Positions 9,649-18,750 are shown, numbered from the stretch's first letter. The stretch: 64,000 nucleotides of DNA from CAZSNT01 sp964607765 (GCA_964607765.1 CAZSNT010000019.1:24094-88093), one strand, 5' to 3'. Notes: a model not told the origin generated them from the letters alone. A program made the numbers and translations.

Positions 9649-10029
9649 ATGAAGACTCTGGGTAGACTTCTCGGATCCGCGGCGCGAACGGACGTGCTAC
9701 GGGCGTTGAACTGCCAGCCGAGCCCACTGGGACTGCGGCCGTTGGCGCGTCTCGCCGGTGTGCATCCGCATTCGGCAGAGCTGGCACTGGCAGCGTTGTT
9801 GCGGGAGGGGCTGGTGCAACGCGTGGGCTCCGGCGCGCGGCCAACCTACGCGATGGATCGCAGTCATCCGGACGCAGCCTTTCTCCAGGCCGTTCTGGAC
9901 GCGGCGTCCCTGGCTCTGGTGCGCCAACGCCGTGCGTTGCTGCAGAAGCGGGCCCGCCCCATCTTACCGTTCATTCGGGAAGCAGAAGGCATGTTGAACC
10001 ATGCGCGGGGGGATCGCGATGTCACTTGA
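9649..10029 (+). CDS. Small winged-helix DNA-binding protein paired with a nucleotidyltransferase
   Basis: A 126-residue protein, MKTLGRLLGSAARTDVLRAL then RLAGVHPHSAELALAALL, with a helix-turn-helix of the type often found in front of minimal nucleotidyltransferases. The C-terminal third (VRQRRALLQKRARP) is basic and helical. I start it at the ATG of MKTLGRLL (9649); an ATG at 9631 is a second option, and longer extensions are low-complexity. It overlaps the next gene by 11 bp, so the two are one unit. The pair resembles toxin-antitoxin modules of the AbiE/MNT kind, with this protein as the probable repressor or antitoxin. That role is inferred from organisation only. Confidence 0.65.
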   Translation: MKTLGRLLGSAARTDVLRALNCQPSPLGLRPLARLAGVHPHSAELALAALLREGLVQRVGSGARPTYAMDRSHPDAAFLQAVLDAASLALVRQRRALLQKRARPILPFIREAEGMLNHARGDRDVT

Positions 10030-10657
10030 GACTCTCTTCCGAGCTGCGGTGCAGGAACTGCGCGATCGCGACGTCACCTTTGCCGTCGCCGGCGGCCTGG
10101 CGGCGGACCTGTATCGCCACGAGACACGACTGACCATGGACGTTGACCTGGGCATCCTAAGCGACACCGACGCGGTTGCTACAGCGGTTTCGGTGGTCGA
10201 GTCTCTCGGTCTAGAGGCGAGAGTCGTGCGGGAAGCAGACCTGGCTGGTGGTCCGCTGTTCGCCATTCGGCAGCAGCGCACGGCCCCGTGCGTAGTCGTC
10301 GGGCGCCCCTCGGGCGTACCGTCGGGACCGGGGGTCGACATTCTGCTGCCCGCGTTGCCCTGGACACCGGAAGCGATCCGACGCGCCCAAGTCAATGACA
10401 TCGATTTTGGGTTCGGCCCCGTGCCGACGCTCGCCTTGGAAGATGTCATCGTGGCCAAGCTGTTTGCGTTGCGCGCCACGCCTCTGCGCGCCAAGGACCT
10501 CGATGATCTGCAGTCGATCTTCCAGGCACACCATGAAATCGACATGCCTTACCTGGCCGGGCAGATACGACGGTTCGACATCCGAGTGCCTCGTGACGCA
10601 CGGCCCTTCCTCCCCGATTGGATTGTCAAACTGGCCCGTGCCCCCGGCCGTCGCTGA
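10019..10657 (+). CDS. AbiEii/MNT-like nucleotidyltransferase
   Basis: A 212-residue protein starting at the ATG at 10019, preceded by GGGGG 8 bp upstream. AVAGGLAADLYRHETRLTMD followed by VDLGI matches the polymerase-beta-type nucleotidyltransferase pattern (GG...then D-x-D). ALEDVIVAKLFALR and RAKDLDDLQ follow in the usual places for the AbiEii/DUF6036 group. Members transfer nucleotides to RNA or protein, and several are toxins of abortive-infection systems. Its upstream partner is a winged-helix protein. No other defence gene is adjacent, so a role in phage defence is possible but unproven. The 279-bp gap that follows holds only the promoter of the ATPase gene. Confidence 0.75.
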   Translation: MSLETLFRAAVQELRDRDVTFAVAGGLAADLYRHETRLTMDVDLGILSDTDAVATAVSVVESLGLEARVVREADLAGGPLFAIRQQRTAPCVVVGRPSGVPSGPGVDILLPALPWTPEAIRRAQVNDIDFGFGPVPTLALEDVIVAKLFALRATPLRAKDLDDLQSIFQAHHEIDMPYLAGQIRRFDIRVPRDARPFLPDWIVKLARAPGRR

Positions 10658-10907
10658 CTCAGTCTGTCTGCTCGGTCGTGTTTCTCGCCGCCAATCGAGT
10701 CGAGCCATTCGGTGTCGCCCGCTGCGAATTTGGTTCTTGGTAACCGTTGAGCTTCACCCTATGGGCTCATCTCAGCCAGCCACCGGCTTAACGATTACCC
10801 AAAAACGCTCTAAACGCCATTTCTCCTGCGTCGGGCGCTGTGCAGTGGTATCTGCCTGCCGTCTTCCCCCTTCTGCGTCCTAACTTGGTCTATTTTGTCA
10901 AGACTTC

Positions 10908-10936
10908 TTGCCAAAATGGCTCAATTCTGGTAAATT
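10908..10936 (+). promoter_or_regulatory. Promoter abutting the GTG start of the DUF4143 ATPase
   Basis: TTGCCA (10908-10913) and TAAATT (10931-10936) are separated by 17 bases. The -10 box ends one base before the first GTG codon. Transcription would begin near 10943, exactly where a second in-frame GTG lies, so the mRNA may be leaderless. GCCAAAATGGC (10910-10920) is a small palindrome overlapping the -35 region. Confidence 0.5.
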
Positions 10937-12301
10937 GTGTGTGTGAAACGAGACGTCCAACCCATTCTTGCGGGCATGTTGAGGGATCCGCGACGGCGCG
11001 AGGTCATCCTCATTGAAGGCGCCCGTCAGGTCGGCAAGTCAACCTTGGTCAGTCACGTGCTCTCGGCCATCGACCGCCCTCATGTCAGTATCGACTTGGA
11101 GAAGGACCGGCAGACCGCGCGCCGGATCGACAGGACGACGGATTTCGGGGATTTCAAGGCTTTGATGGAGGACCAGTTCGGCCTGGCCGCAGGGGGTGGG
11201 GTCCTTTTCCTTGACGAGGCGCAGGAGTGCCCGGTCCTGGCTCGATACATAAAGTCGTTCAAAGAGGACTGGGACGGGGTCCGGGTCGTCCTGACCGGGT
11301 CCTCGATGAACCGCCTGTTCCGAGGCGACACACGGTACCCGGTGGGGCGTACCACCAGCTTGCGTGTTCTTCCTTTCAACTTCTCCGAGTTCCTGCGTTG
11401 CCTGGGTCATGCGGCACTGGCAGAGTTCGTGAGTCAGGCGCCCAGTTCTGTGCCGGCCTCTCGGCACGCTCATCTGCTCGAACTCTACGACCGGTACTTG
11501 CATGTCGGTGGGTATCCGGAAGCGGTGAAGGCGTTGGCCGCGGGCGACAGGCCCGAGCCGGTGATCGATGAAATCCTCGGCACGCTCCAAGACGATTTTG
11601 CGCGTAAGGAAGATTACGAGCCGGCTTTGTTTGAGGAGACGGTCCGGGCCGTGGCCAACCACGTCGGCAGTCCGTCGAAGTACACGCATCTTGACACGAC
11701 CAAGTACCGTGCCAAGAGGGTCATTGCCGCAATGCGGGCCTGGCACCTGGTCTTAGAGGTCCGCCCCCTGGCGCTGGATCCCCAGCACTCGGAGTTCCTG
11801 CCAAAGCGCTACCTGCACGACCTCGGGGTGGTGAACCGACAGCGAAGCGTGGCCGTTCCTTCGCTGTCGTTGCTGCGAACCCTCGACCCCCCGTTGCGGA
11901 CGCCGCTCGGCGGCCTTTTCGAAAACGCTGTTCTGTTGGGCCTGCTCGAGGGGGCCTCAGCGAAGAAGGCCGTCGGTACATGGCGCAAGAGCGCCAAGAG
12001 CAGCATGGAGGTAGACTTCCTCCTTGATGCCCCGGAACTGGGCGTGAAGATTCCGATCGAGTGCAAGGCCGCCCTCGTCGCTCGGCGGCGGCATGCGGCA
12101 AGTGTCATGGAGTATCTCAGAATGACACATCAGCGCGTTGGCGTGACGGTGTCCGCTGCGCCTCTTGGCACCTGCTGTCGCGACGAAGTCCGATCAGTGC
12201 TCAATGTCCCCGCCTACCTGGCCACCAGAGCCAATCTGGTCTGCTACGCCCAGCCCCACCTCCGACAGACAACAAGCGAACGGCAACCCGAACCGATGTG
12301 A
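10937..12301 (+). CDS. DUF4143-family P-loop ATPase (first copy)
   Basis: A 454-residue protein (452 if the GTG at 10943 is used). Residues 28-36 form the Walker A GARQVGKST, and VLFLDEAQE is Walker B. TGSSMNRLFRGDTRYPVGR is the sensor region typical of ATP-binding proteins carrying a C-terminal DUF4143 domain, which here spans roughly residues 200-420 with an ESxxC-like PIECKA near the end. The biological role of the family is unknown; members are common accessory genes. No ribosome-binding site is visible and the promoter abuts the start, which favours a leaderless transcript. Another ATPase of this class lies at 20198-21472, with little sequence similarity outside the motifs. Confidence 0.85.
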   Translation: MCVKRDVQPILAGMLRDPRRREVILIEGARQVGKSTLVSHVLSAIDRPHVSIDLEKDRQTARRIDRTTDFGDFKALMEDQFGLAAGGGVLFLDEAQECPVLARYIKSFKEDWDGVRVVLTGSSMNRLFRGDTRYPVGRTTSLRVLPFNFSEFLRCLGHAALAEFVSQAPSSVPASRHAHLLELYDRYLHVGGYPEAVKALAAGDRPEPVIDEILGTLQDDFARKEDYEPALFEETVRAVANHVGSPSKYTHLDTTKYRAKRVIAAMRAWHLVLEVRPLALDPQHSEFLPKRYLHDLGVVNRQRSVAVPSLSLLRTLDPPLRTPLGGLFENAVLLGLLEGASAKKAVGTWRKSAKSSMEVDFLLDAPELGVKIPIECKAALVARRRHAASVMEYLRMTHQRVGVTVSAAPLGTCCRDEVRSVLNVPAYLATRANLVCYAQPHLRQTTSERQPEPM

Positions 12302-12420
12302 TCGACCGCACTCGACGCGATCGGCGTCCCGCGCTAACCGTCACGTTCGTCTGGACGCAAGGCGCATCCGACCTGCGCATTCCGGACCCGCAGCCGCAAA
12401 TGAGCAACAACTCCAACATT

Positions 12421-12488
12421 TCGAGCACTTTAGCTCGATATGTGATCATAACCGATCAAAAACATTCTCTTCTGGCTGGCTTTCGAGC
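12421..12488. promoter_or_regulatory. Candidate DeoR-family operator: TCGAGC repeats
   Basis: TCGAGC (12421-12426) and GCTCGA (12433-12438) form an inverted pair with a 6-base spacer, and TCGAGC recurs at 12483-12488 in direct orientation. TGATCA (12442-12447) is another short palindrome nearby. A weak -10-like TATATT lies at 12499-12504, just past the third TCGAGC. The repeats precede the DeoR-family gene by 46-113 bp, the spacing expected for autoregulation. Nothing else is seen in the 232-bp gap. Confidence 0.45.
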
Positions 12489-12533
12489 ATTTATTGTCTA
12501 TATTTACAGGACAAACGCACGAAAGTGACAGTT

Positions 12534-13319
12534 ATGGGCGAACATCGATTACTCACAGCCGAACGAGAGCAGAAGATTCTGCAACTGCTTGGCGACTCCC
12601 GTGTCATGGCGGTCAGCGATCTGAGCGCGGCGCTCGAGGTCTCTGAAGCGACCATTCGTCGGGATCTCCAGAGCATGCACGAGCGGAAGCTGCTTCAGCG
12701 CGTGCGTGGGGGCGCGACATTGGGAGTTCTGACGCGCGAGGAGCCGCTCTTCACAGACAAGGAGGGGCAGCAGGCCGCTGAGAAGGTGCGCATCGCCCGG
12801 GCTGCTCTGGCCTTGATCGAAGACCACGACACGATCTACCTCGATGGCGGCAGTACGGTCCTGACCCTTGCCCGGATGTTGGATTCTCGGCGCGGTCTGA
12901 CGGTTGTCACCAACTCGCTCATGGCCGCGGCCGTGCTGATGAACTCACGTCATCGACTTATTCTCGTCGGCGGGGAGTTTCGTGGCCGCAGCCGGACGCT
13001 TGTTGGGCCGTTGAGTGCAGCGGTCGTCCAGGGTCTCATCATGGACAAAGCGTTCATGGGGACGATCGGGTTTTCGATTCCGGACGGCATGACGACAACC
13101 GACCCGAGTGAGGCGTTCACCAAAGAGCAGATTCTACAGCGTGCGAATCAGGTTGTTCTCCTCGCGGACAGCAGCAAGTTGGGGGTTCCGTCCTTTGCTC
13201 GGAGCGGCTCCCTCGACGACGTCGACATTCTGGTGACGGATGCCATCGACGAGAGCATGCAGCGTGAGTTGGAGAGTTATGGGGTTCGCGTGATGATCGC
13301 GCCCGCGGAGACGAGATGA
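12534..13319 (+). CDS. DeoR-family transcriptional repressor
   Basis: A 261-residue regulator. The N-terminal helix-turn-helix reads RQ-type ILQLLGDSRVMAVSDL, then VSEATIRRDLQSMHERKLL and RVRGGA, the diagnostic DeoR signature. The C-terminal effector half holds YLDGGSTVLTLARML, TNSLMAA, LVGGEF and a DKAFMGTIGFS segment, typical of DeoRC domains that bind phosphorylated sugars. I start it at the ATG at 12534, giving normal family length; an upstream in-frame extension is composed of unrelated sequence. The next gene, E2 of a 2-oxo acid dehydrogenase complex, begins 42 bp downstream, so this protein probably controls that operon. Sugar-phosphate control of pyruvate oxidation would link it to the sugar catabolism elsewhere in the window, which is an inference. 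Confidence 0.88.
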   Translation: MGEHRLLTAEREQKILQLLGDSRVMAVSDLSAALEVSEATIRRDLQSMHERKLLQRVRGGATLGVLTREEPLFTDKEGQQAAEKVRIARAALALIEDHDTIYLDGGSTVLTLARMLDSRRGLTVVTNSLMAAAVLMNSRHRLILVGGEFRGRSRTLVGPLSAAVVQGLIMDKAFMGTIGFSIPDGMTTTDPSEAFTKEQILQRANQVVLLADSSKLGVPSFARSGSLDDVDILVTDAIDESMQRELESYGVRVMIAPAETR

Positions 13320-13361
13320 AGCGCCCGAATGACCGGGCGGCAATAACAAGAGGTTCATGGA

Positions 13362-14744
13362 ATGGCGACACCAGTGTTGATGCCGAAGGAGGGGAACACG
13401 GTTGAGGAATGCGTCCTGACCGCCTGGAAGAAGCAGGTCGGCGACCGTGTCAGTGCGGGTGAGCTGATTGCCGAGATCGAGACCGACAAGGCTGCCTTCG
13501 AAGTGGAATCGCCCGCGGACGGCGAGATCCTGGCAACGTTCTGGGAAGAAGGGGACCTCGTTCCCGTCCTCGTCAACATCTGTGTGATCGGGGAAGCCGG
13601 CGAAGACATCGGACCGTTCCGTCCCGATGGCACGGAGCCTGCAAGCGCAGCCGAAGCGCCCCCCGCGGCAGCCGAAGAGCCGGTTGCGGAGGCCGTCGCT
13701 CCCGCGGCTGCCCCCGCCGGGGCTGCACCCGCGGCGGCGGCGCCAGCGGCCGACAATGCGCCTCTCAGTCCGCGCGCCAGACGGTTCCTGGCCGAGCACC
13801 CCTTCCAGCTCCCCAGCATCCAAGGTTCGGGAGCGGGCGGCCGCATCATGGAAAAGGACGTGATGGCAGCCTATCAGGCGGCCCCGAAGCTGTCACCGGT
13901 GGCGGCACAGATGCTGGCCGAAGGCGTTGCCGCACCGGCCGCCGGCAGCGGTGTTGGCGGACGGATTCTCAGCGGGGACATGGGCAAGGCTGCACCCGCG
14001 ACCGGCGCGGCGCCTGCAGCGGCAGCGGCTCCGGCAGCTGCGGTCGAGGAAATGGAGGTCAAGAAGCTCAGTAACATGCGCAAAATCATCGCTGAGCGGA
14101 TGCTGGACTCCCTGAGCACGACCGCCCAGTACACCCTGACCACTGACGTTGACGCGACCGGGCTTCTCGCCTTGCGCAAGCGCATAAAGGCGGCCTGTGA
14201 GACGATGGATGTGGGCAACATCAACATCACCGACATGGTCGTGTTCGCTACGATCCAGGCTCTGAAGCTGCATCCCGAGGTCAACGCGTGCTTCGTGAAC
14301 GGCGAAATGCACGAGTACAACGCGGTGCACATGGCGATCGCCTGCGACACGCCTCGCGGCCTGATGGTGCCGGTGATGTTCAACAGCGACCAGATGAGCC
14401 TGCGCCAGGTCTCCGAGACGATCAAGCAGTACGTCTCCGAGGCCATGCAGGGCACGATCAACCCCGACCTGCTCAACGGCGGCACCTTCACAGTGTCGAA
14501 CGTCGGCTCGATGGGGATCAAGACGTTCACGCCGGTGTTGAACAAGCCGCAGGTCGCCATCCTGGGTGTCGGCGCCACGGAGTTGAAGCCGGTGCGCCGC
14601 AACGGTGACGTGGTGTTCGTCGATCACATGCATCTGTCGCTGACGGCGAACCACATGGTTCTCGACGGGGCGCCCGGGGCGCGATTCCTCAAGACGCTGC
14701 GGACGATCATCGAGGACTTTGAGCTCTACTGCCTGGCGTCATAG
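13362..14744 (+). CDS. Dihydrolipoamide acyltransferase (E2) of a 2-oxo acid dehydrogenase complex
   Basis: A 460-residue E2. The lipoyl domain occupies residues 1-80 with the lipoylated K43 in ETDKA. An Ala/Pro-rich linker (about 90-130) follows. There are two successive peripheral-subunit-binding domains: SPRARRFLAEH...GSGAGGRI (133-170) and SPVAAQMLAEG...GSGVGGRI (176-210); most E2 proteins have one. A second Ala-rich linker leads to the catalytic core (232-460), which ends with the active-site motif HMVLDG (H431, D435). It transfers the acyl group from E1 to CoA and forms the core of the complex. E3 and fused E1 genes follow on the same strand. Pyruvate is the likeliest substrate, but branched-chain or acetoin complexes cannot be excluded. 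Confidence 0.9.
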   Translation: MATPVLMPKEGNTVEECVLTAWKKQVGDRVSAGELIAEIETDKAAFEVESPADGEILATFWEEGDLVPVLVNICVIGEAGEDIGPFRPDGTEPASAAEAPPAAAEEPVAEAVAPAAAPAGAAPAAAAPAADNAPLSPRARRFLAEHPFQLPSIQGSGAGGRIMEKDVMAAYQAAPKLSPVAAQMLAEGVAAPAAGSGVGGRILSGDMGKAAPATGAAPAAAAAPAAAVEEMEVKKLSNMRKIIAERMLDSLSTTAQYTLTTDVDATGLLALRKRIKAACETMDVGNINITDMVVFATIQALKLHPEVNACFVNGEMHEYNAVHMAIACDTPRGLMVPVMFNSDQMSLRQVSETIKQYVSEAMQGTINPDLLNGGTFTVSNVGSMGIKTFTPVLNKPQVAILGVGATELKPVRRNGDVVFVDHMHLSLTANHMVLDGAPGARFLKTLRTIIEDFELYCLAS

Positions 14745-14806
14745 ACGGTGGCGGCGGGTAGCGCGACAACGGACTTCCAAGCAGGCGCAACAGGAGCGTG
14801 ATAACG

Positions 14807-16147
14807 ATGTACGATCTGATGGTAATCGGGGCAGGCCCCGGCGGCTACGAAGCGGCTGCTTACGCGGCCAAGATGGGCAAGACGGTGGCCCTGTTCGAGA
14901 AGCAGGCTCTGGGCGGCACCTGCCTGAACGTGGGCTGTATCCCGACCAAGACGCTGCTGCGTTCGGCGCGCGCCCTCGCGGACTGCGAAGAGGCCGGGAA
15001 GTACGGCGTGAGCGTCGGTGAGCCCACGTTTGACATGAAGAAGGTGCAGGCGCGCAAGAAGAAGGTCGTTGGCGCCCTCTGCAAAGGTGTCGCCGGCATG
15101 CTCAAGAACAGCGGCGTCGAGGTCATCAAGGCCGCGGCCGAGATCGTCGCGCGTGGTCAGATCAAAGCCGACGGCAAGATCTACGACGGCCAGAACATCC
15201 TGATCGCGACGGGATCGGTTCCGGCCGTGCCCCCGATCCCCGGGATCGACTCAGAGAGCGTGCTCGACTCGACCGGGATCCTCGAGCTCGAAGACGTCCC
15301 GGAGTCCCTCGTCGTGATTGGCGGCGGCGTGATCGGCCTCGAGTTCGCCTGTTTCTTCGCGGAGTTGGGCACGGCTGTGACCGTGGTCGAGATGCTGCCC
15401 AAAATCGCGCCCGTGGTCGACAGCGAGATCGCGAAGCGCCTCATGTCCGGCATGAAGAAATCCGGCGTGACTTTCCATCTTTCCAGCATGGTCACACGGA
15501 TCGACGGCAACGCGCTCACGTTCAAGGACGCCAAGGGCGAGGAGACGACGCTCGAAGGCACCTACATCCTCAACGCCACCGGGCGCATGCCGGTGACGGA
15601 CGGTCTCGGGCTCGAGGCGGTCGGGGTCGAGACGGACCGCCGCAACGTGAAGACCGACGCGTTCGGCAAGACGAACGTTCCGGGCATTTGGGCCTGCGGC
15701 GACGTAACCGGCCGCTGCCTGCTGGCGCACTCCGCGACCCGCGAAGGGATCGTGGCGGTCAACAACATGTTCGGGAAGCCGGACCGGATGCGTTTCGACG
15801 CGATTCCGTCAGTGATCTACACCCACCCCGAAGTCGCCAGTGTCGGCCCGACCGAGGACCAGCTCAAGGAAGCGGGGGTTGCGTACAAGAAGGTGTCGCT
15901 GCCGATGGCGATCGCCGGCCGGTTTATGGTCGAGTACGAGGGTCATTCCGGGACGGTCAAGGCGCTCGTCGGCGAGGAGTATAATCAGGTGCTGGCCGTG
16001 CACATGATCGGCGGCGCCTGCGGTGAGTTCATCGCGTCTGCGGCGGCGATGGTCGAGCTCGAACTGTGTGTCGATGATGTCAGAGAGATCGTGTTCCCGC
16101 ACCCGACCGTGTCGGAGGCGCTCAAAGAAACGATCATTCATGCCTAG
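14807..16147 (+). CDS. lpdA: Dihydrolipoyl dehydrogenase (E3)
   Basis: A 446-residue flavoprotein that reoxidises the dihydrolipoyl arm of E2 with NAD+. It begins with GAGPGGYEAA for FAD binding, then the redox disulfide GGTCLNVGC (C39, C44 counting from the ATG at 14807). VVIGGGVIGLEFACFFAELG is the NAD-binding fold; IWACGDVTGRCLLAH and the C-terminal HPTVSE (catalytic His and Glu) complete the family pattern. I prefer the ATG at 14807 to a GTG at 14798, because GGAG at 14793-14796 is correctly spaced only for the former. The gene lies 62 bp after E2 and 51 bp before fused E1, in one operon. Confidence 0.93.
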   Translation: MYDLMVIGAGPGGYEAAAYAAKMGKTVALFEKQALGGTCLNVGCIPTKTLLRSARALADCEEAGKYGVSVGEPTFDMKKVQARKKKVVGALCKGVAGMLKNSGVEVIKAAAEIVARGQIKADGKIYDGQNILIATGSVPAVPPIPGIDSESVLDSTGILELEDVPESLVVIGGGVIGLEFACFFAELGTAVTVVEMLPKIAPVVDSEIAKRLMSGMKKSGVTFHLSSMVTRIDGNALTFKDAKGEETTLEGTYILNATGRMPVTDGLGLEAVGVETDRRNVKTDAFGKTNVPGIWACGDVTGRCLLAHSATREGIVAVNNMFGKPDRMRFDAIPSVIYTHPEVASVGPTEDQLKEAGVAYKKVSLPMAIAGRFMVEYEGHSGTVKALVGEEYNQVLAVHMIGGACGEFIASAAAMVELELCVDDVREIVFPHPTVSEALKETIIHA

Positions 16148-16198
16148 CCAAGCGAAGTGAATCAGCCTGAATCCTAGATAGAAACAGGAGTCGATCCC

Positions 16199-18661
16199 AT
16201 GCCCAAGGTGCAGGAAATCCATCCGGAGCAGATCTTTGCTCCCGGAAAGATCACGTTCAAGACGATCCCGGTCAATGCCTATAAGAAGACCATTGCCCAG
16301 GAGCAGAAGCTCTTCTCGACTGAGGACTTCGCCGCGATCTACCACGACATGTGCGTGTGCCGTGAGTTTGAGAACATCATCAACGACATCAAGCGCGAAG
16401 GCTCATACAAGGGCTTGGTCTACAACCACGCCGGCCCCGCGCACTTGTCCATGGGCCAGGAATCGGCCGCTGTCGGCCAGGCCTTCGCCCTGACGGTCGA
16501 CGACTGCATCTTCGGCTCGCACCGCAGCCACAGTGAAATCCTGGCCAAGGGGTTGTCCGCCATCCGCCAACTGGATGACAGGACTCTCATGGACATCATG
16601 GAAGGCTTCTTCGACGGCATGGCGCTCAAGGTCGTCGAGAAGGGGCACAAGGGGACAGTCAAGGAACTGGCTCGGAAGTTCCTCGTCTACGGTGCGTACG
16701 CCGAGATCTTTGCCCGCGTCGCCGGCTTCAACAAGGGCTGGGGTGGGTCGATGCACTGTTTCTTCATCCCCTTCGGCATCTATCCGAACAACGCGATAGT
16801 CGGCGGCTCCGGTTCCGTGGCCCCGGGCGGCGCGCTCTTCAAGGCCGTCAATCACAAGCCCGGCATCGTTGTTGCCAACATCGGTGACGCGTCCTTTGGC
16901 TGCGGCCCGGTCTGGGAAGGCATCTGCTTCGCCACGATGGCACAGTACCGGGAGCTGTGGGACGAGGTCCACGGCGGCGGTTTGCCCTACATCATCAACT
17001 GCTTCAACAACCAGTACGGCATGGGCGGTCAAACCAACGGCGAGACCATGGGCTACGAGTTCCTGGCCCGTCTCGGCGCCGGCGTGAACCCGGATCAACT
17101 GCACGCCGAGCGCATCAACGGCTATGACCCGTTGGCCGTGATCGACGCGATGAAGCGCAAGAAGAAGATCATCGAGAAGGGCGAAGGCCCGGTGCTGCTC
17201 GATACCGTCACCTACCGTCTCAGTGGTCACTCACCGTCGGACGCCTCGAGTTACCGCTCCAAAGAAGAGCTCGACCGCTTCATGGAAGCCGATGCCATCC
17301 CGGCCTACGCGAAGAAGCTCGCCGACAACAAGATCATCTCCGCCGATGAACTGGCTGCGCTCAAGGAAGATGTCGACAAGATGGTGTTCGACATGTTCGG
17401 CCTGGCGGTTGACCTGGACGTGTCCCCGCGCGAAACCTTCGATTCGACGTTCTGCGACAGTGTGCTGTTCTCCAACCAGAAGGTGGAAGCCTTTGACGAC
17501 CGCGAACCGGAAGTCAACCATCCGATGGAAGAGAACCCGCGGGTGAAGCAGATCTCCAGGAAAGCACGCTATGCCTACGACAAGAATGGCAAGAAGCTGT
17601 CGGACATGAAGGTCTACAACTACCGCGACGCTATTTTCGAGGCGATGATGCACCGTTTCTACATCGATCCGACCATGGTCGCGTTCGGTGAAGAGAACCG
17701 TGATTGGGGCGGAGCGTTCGCCTGCTACCGCGGCATGACCGAAGCGCTCCCGTACCACCGCCTCTTCAATTCCCCTATCTCCGAGGCCGCGATCGTCGGG
17801 GCTGCGGTCGGCTACGCCATGTCCGGCGGCCGGGCGGTGGCCGAGCTGATGTACTGCGACTTCCTCGGGCGTGCCGGTGACGAGGTCTTCAACCAGCTCT
17901 CGAAGTGGCAGGCCATGTCCGGCGGCATTCTGAAGATGCCGGTGGTGCTACGCATCTCCGTCGGTGCCAAGTACGGCGCCCAGCACTCACAGGAATGGTC
18001 CGCGCTCGTGAACCATATTCCAGGCTTGAAAGTGGTCTATCCGGTCACCCCCTACGATGCGAAGGGCATGCTGAATGCCGCGCTCGCGGGAACCGACCCG
18101 GTGATCTTCCTGGAAAGCCAGAAGTGCTACACCTACGGCGAAATGTTCGTCGAAGAAGGCGTCCCGGCAGACTACTACGAGGTCGATCTCTCCGAGCCGG
18201 CCTTGCGTCGCGAAGGCAGCGACCTGACGATCATCACATTGGGCCCAACACTCTACAAGGCCCTCGATGTTGCGGACGTGCTTGAGCAGGATTACGGCGT
18301 CAGCTGCGAAGTCATCGACATGCGCGCGGTCACCCCGCTCAACTACGATCTGCTCGTTGCCTCCGTCAACAAGACCGGCAAGGTCCTACTGGCTTCGGAT
18401 TCCGTCGAGCGCGGGTCCACGATGCAGAATGTGGCGGCGAACCTGACCCAGCTGGCATTCGACAGTCTGGACGCCCCGCCGGTTGTCCTCGGCGCCCGCA
18501 ACTGGGTAACCCCTGGGGCCGAGCTCGAGCAGATGTTCTTCCCGCAGGACAGCTGGTTCCTGGATTCTATCCACGAGCGCATCATGCCGCTCAAGGACTA
18601 CACGCCGGAGACCAACCGGACACTGGCGGAGCTCGCGCGCCGCAGTCGTTTGGGAGTCTGA
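16199..18661 (+). CDS. Fused E1 alpha-beta subunit of a thiamine-diphosphate 2-oxo acid dehydrogenase
   Basis: An 820-residue protein joining E1 alpha (about 40-410) to E1 beta (about 470-810), which are separate genes in most bacteria with this E1 class. The alpha part holds the thiamine-diphosphate motif starting GDASFGCG (about 229) and ending NCFNNQYG (about 267-274), with A in place of the usual third G of GDG. YRLSGHSPSDASSYRS carries the family's conserved phosphorylation-loop-like histidine. The beta part has FGEENRDWGG, FNSPISEAAIVGAAVG and KVLLASDSVERGS. AGGAG stands 8 bp before the ATG. It would decarboxylate the 2-oxo acid and reductively acylate E2. It is the last gene of the operon, followed by a hairpin terminator. 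Confidence 0.9.
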   Translation: MPKVQEIHPEQIFAPGKITFKTIPVNAYKKTIAQEQKLFSTEDFAAIYHDMCVCREFENIINDIKREGSYKGLVYNHAGPAHLSMGQESAAVGQAFALTVDDCIFGSHRSHSEILAKGLSAIRQLDDRTLMDIMEGFFDGMALKVVEKGHKGTVKELARKFLVYGAYAEIFARVAGFNKGWGGSMHCFFIPFGIYPNNAIVGGSGSVAPGGALFKAVNHKPGIVVANIGDASFGCGPVWEGICFATMAQYRELWDEVHGGGLPYIINCFNNQYGMGGQTNGETMGYEFLARLGAGVNPDQLHAERINGYDPLAVIDAMKRKKKIIEKGEGPVLLDTVTYRLSGHSPSDASSYRSKEELDRFMEADAIPAYAKKLADNKIISADELAALKEDVDKMVFDMFGLAVDLDVSPRETFDSTFCDSVLFSNQKVEAFDDREPEVNHPMEENPRVKQISRKARYAYDKNGKKLSDMKVYNYRDAIFEAMMHRFYIDPTMVAFGEENRDWGGAFACYRGMTEALPYHRLFNSPISEAAIVGAAVGYAMSGGRAVAELMYCDFLGRAGDEVFNQLSKWQAMSGGILKMPVVLRISVGAKYGAQHSQEWSALVNHIPGLKVVYPVTPYDAKGMLNAALAGTDPVIFLESQKCYTYGEMFVEEGVPADYYEVDLSEPALRREGSDLTIITLGPTLYKALDVADVLEQDYGVSCEVIDMRAVTPLNYDLLVASVNKTGKVLLASDSVERGSTMQNVAANLTQLAFDSLDAPPVVLGARNWVTPGAELEQMFFPQDSWFLDSIHERIMPLKDYTPETNRTLAELARRSRLGV

Positions 18662-18699
18662 TCGGAAGTTAATCCGTGGGTCGTTTCCGCGACCGCAAC

Positions 18700-18750
18700 G
18701 AGACCGGGAGTTGCGCCTGCCCTCTGGCGCGGCTCCCGGTTTCTGTTTTC
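18700..18750 (+). terminator. Rho-independent terminator after the dehydrogenase operon
   Basis: GAGACCGGGAGTTGCGCC (18700-18717) pairs with GGCGCGGCTCCCGGTTTC (18726-18743) with few mismatches around an 8-base loop, and is followed by a T-rich TGTTTTC. It lies 39 bp after the fused E1 stop. The rest of the 552-bp gap to 19213 holds only repeats, described separately, and no convincing gene. Confidence 0.8.
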
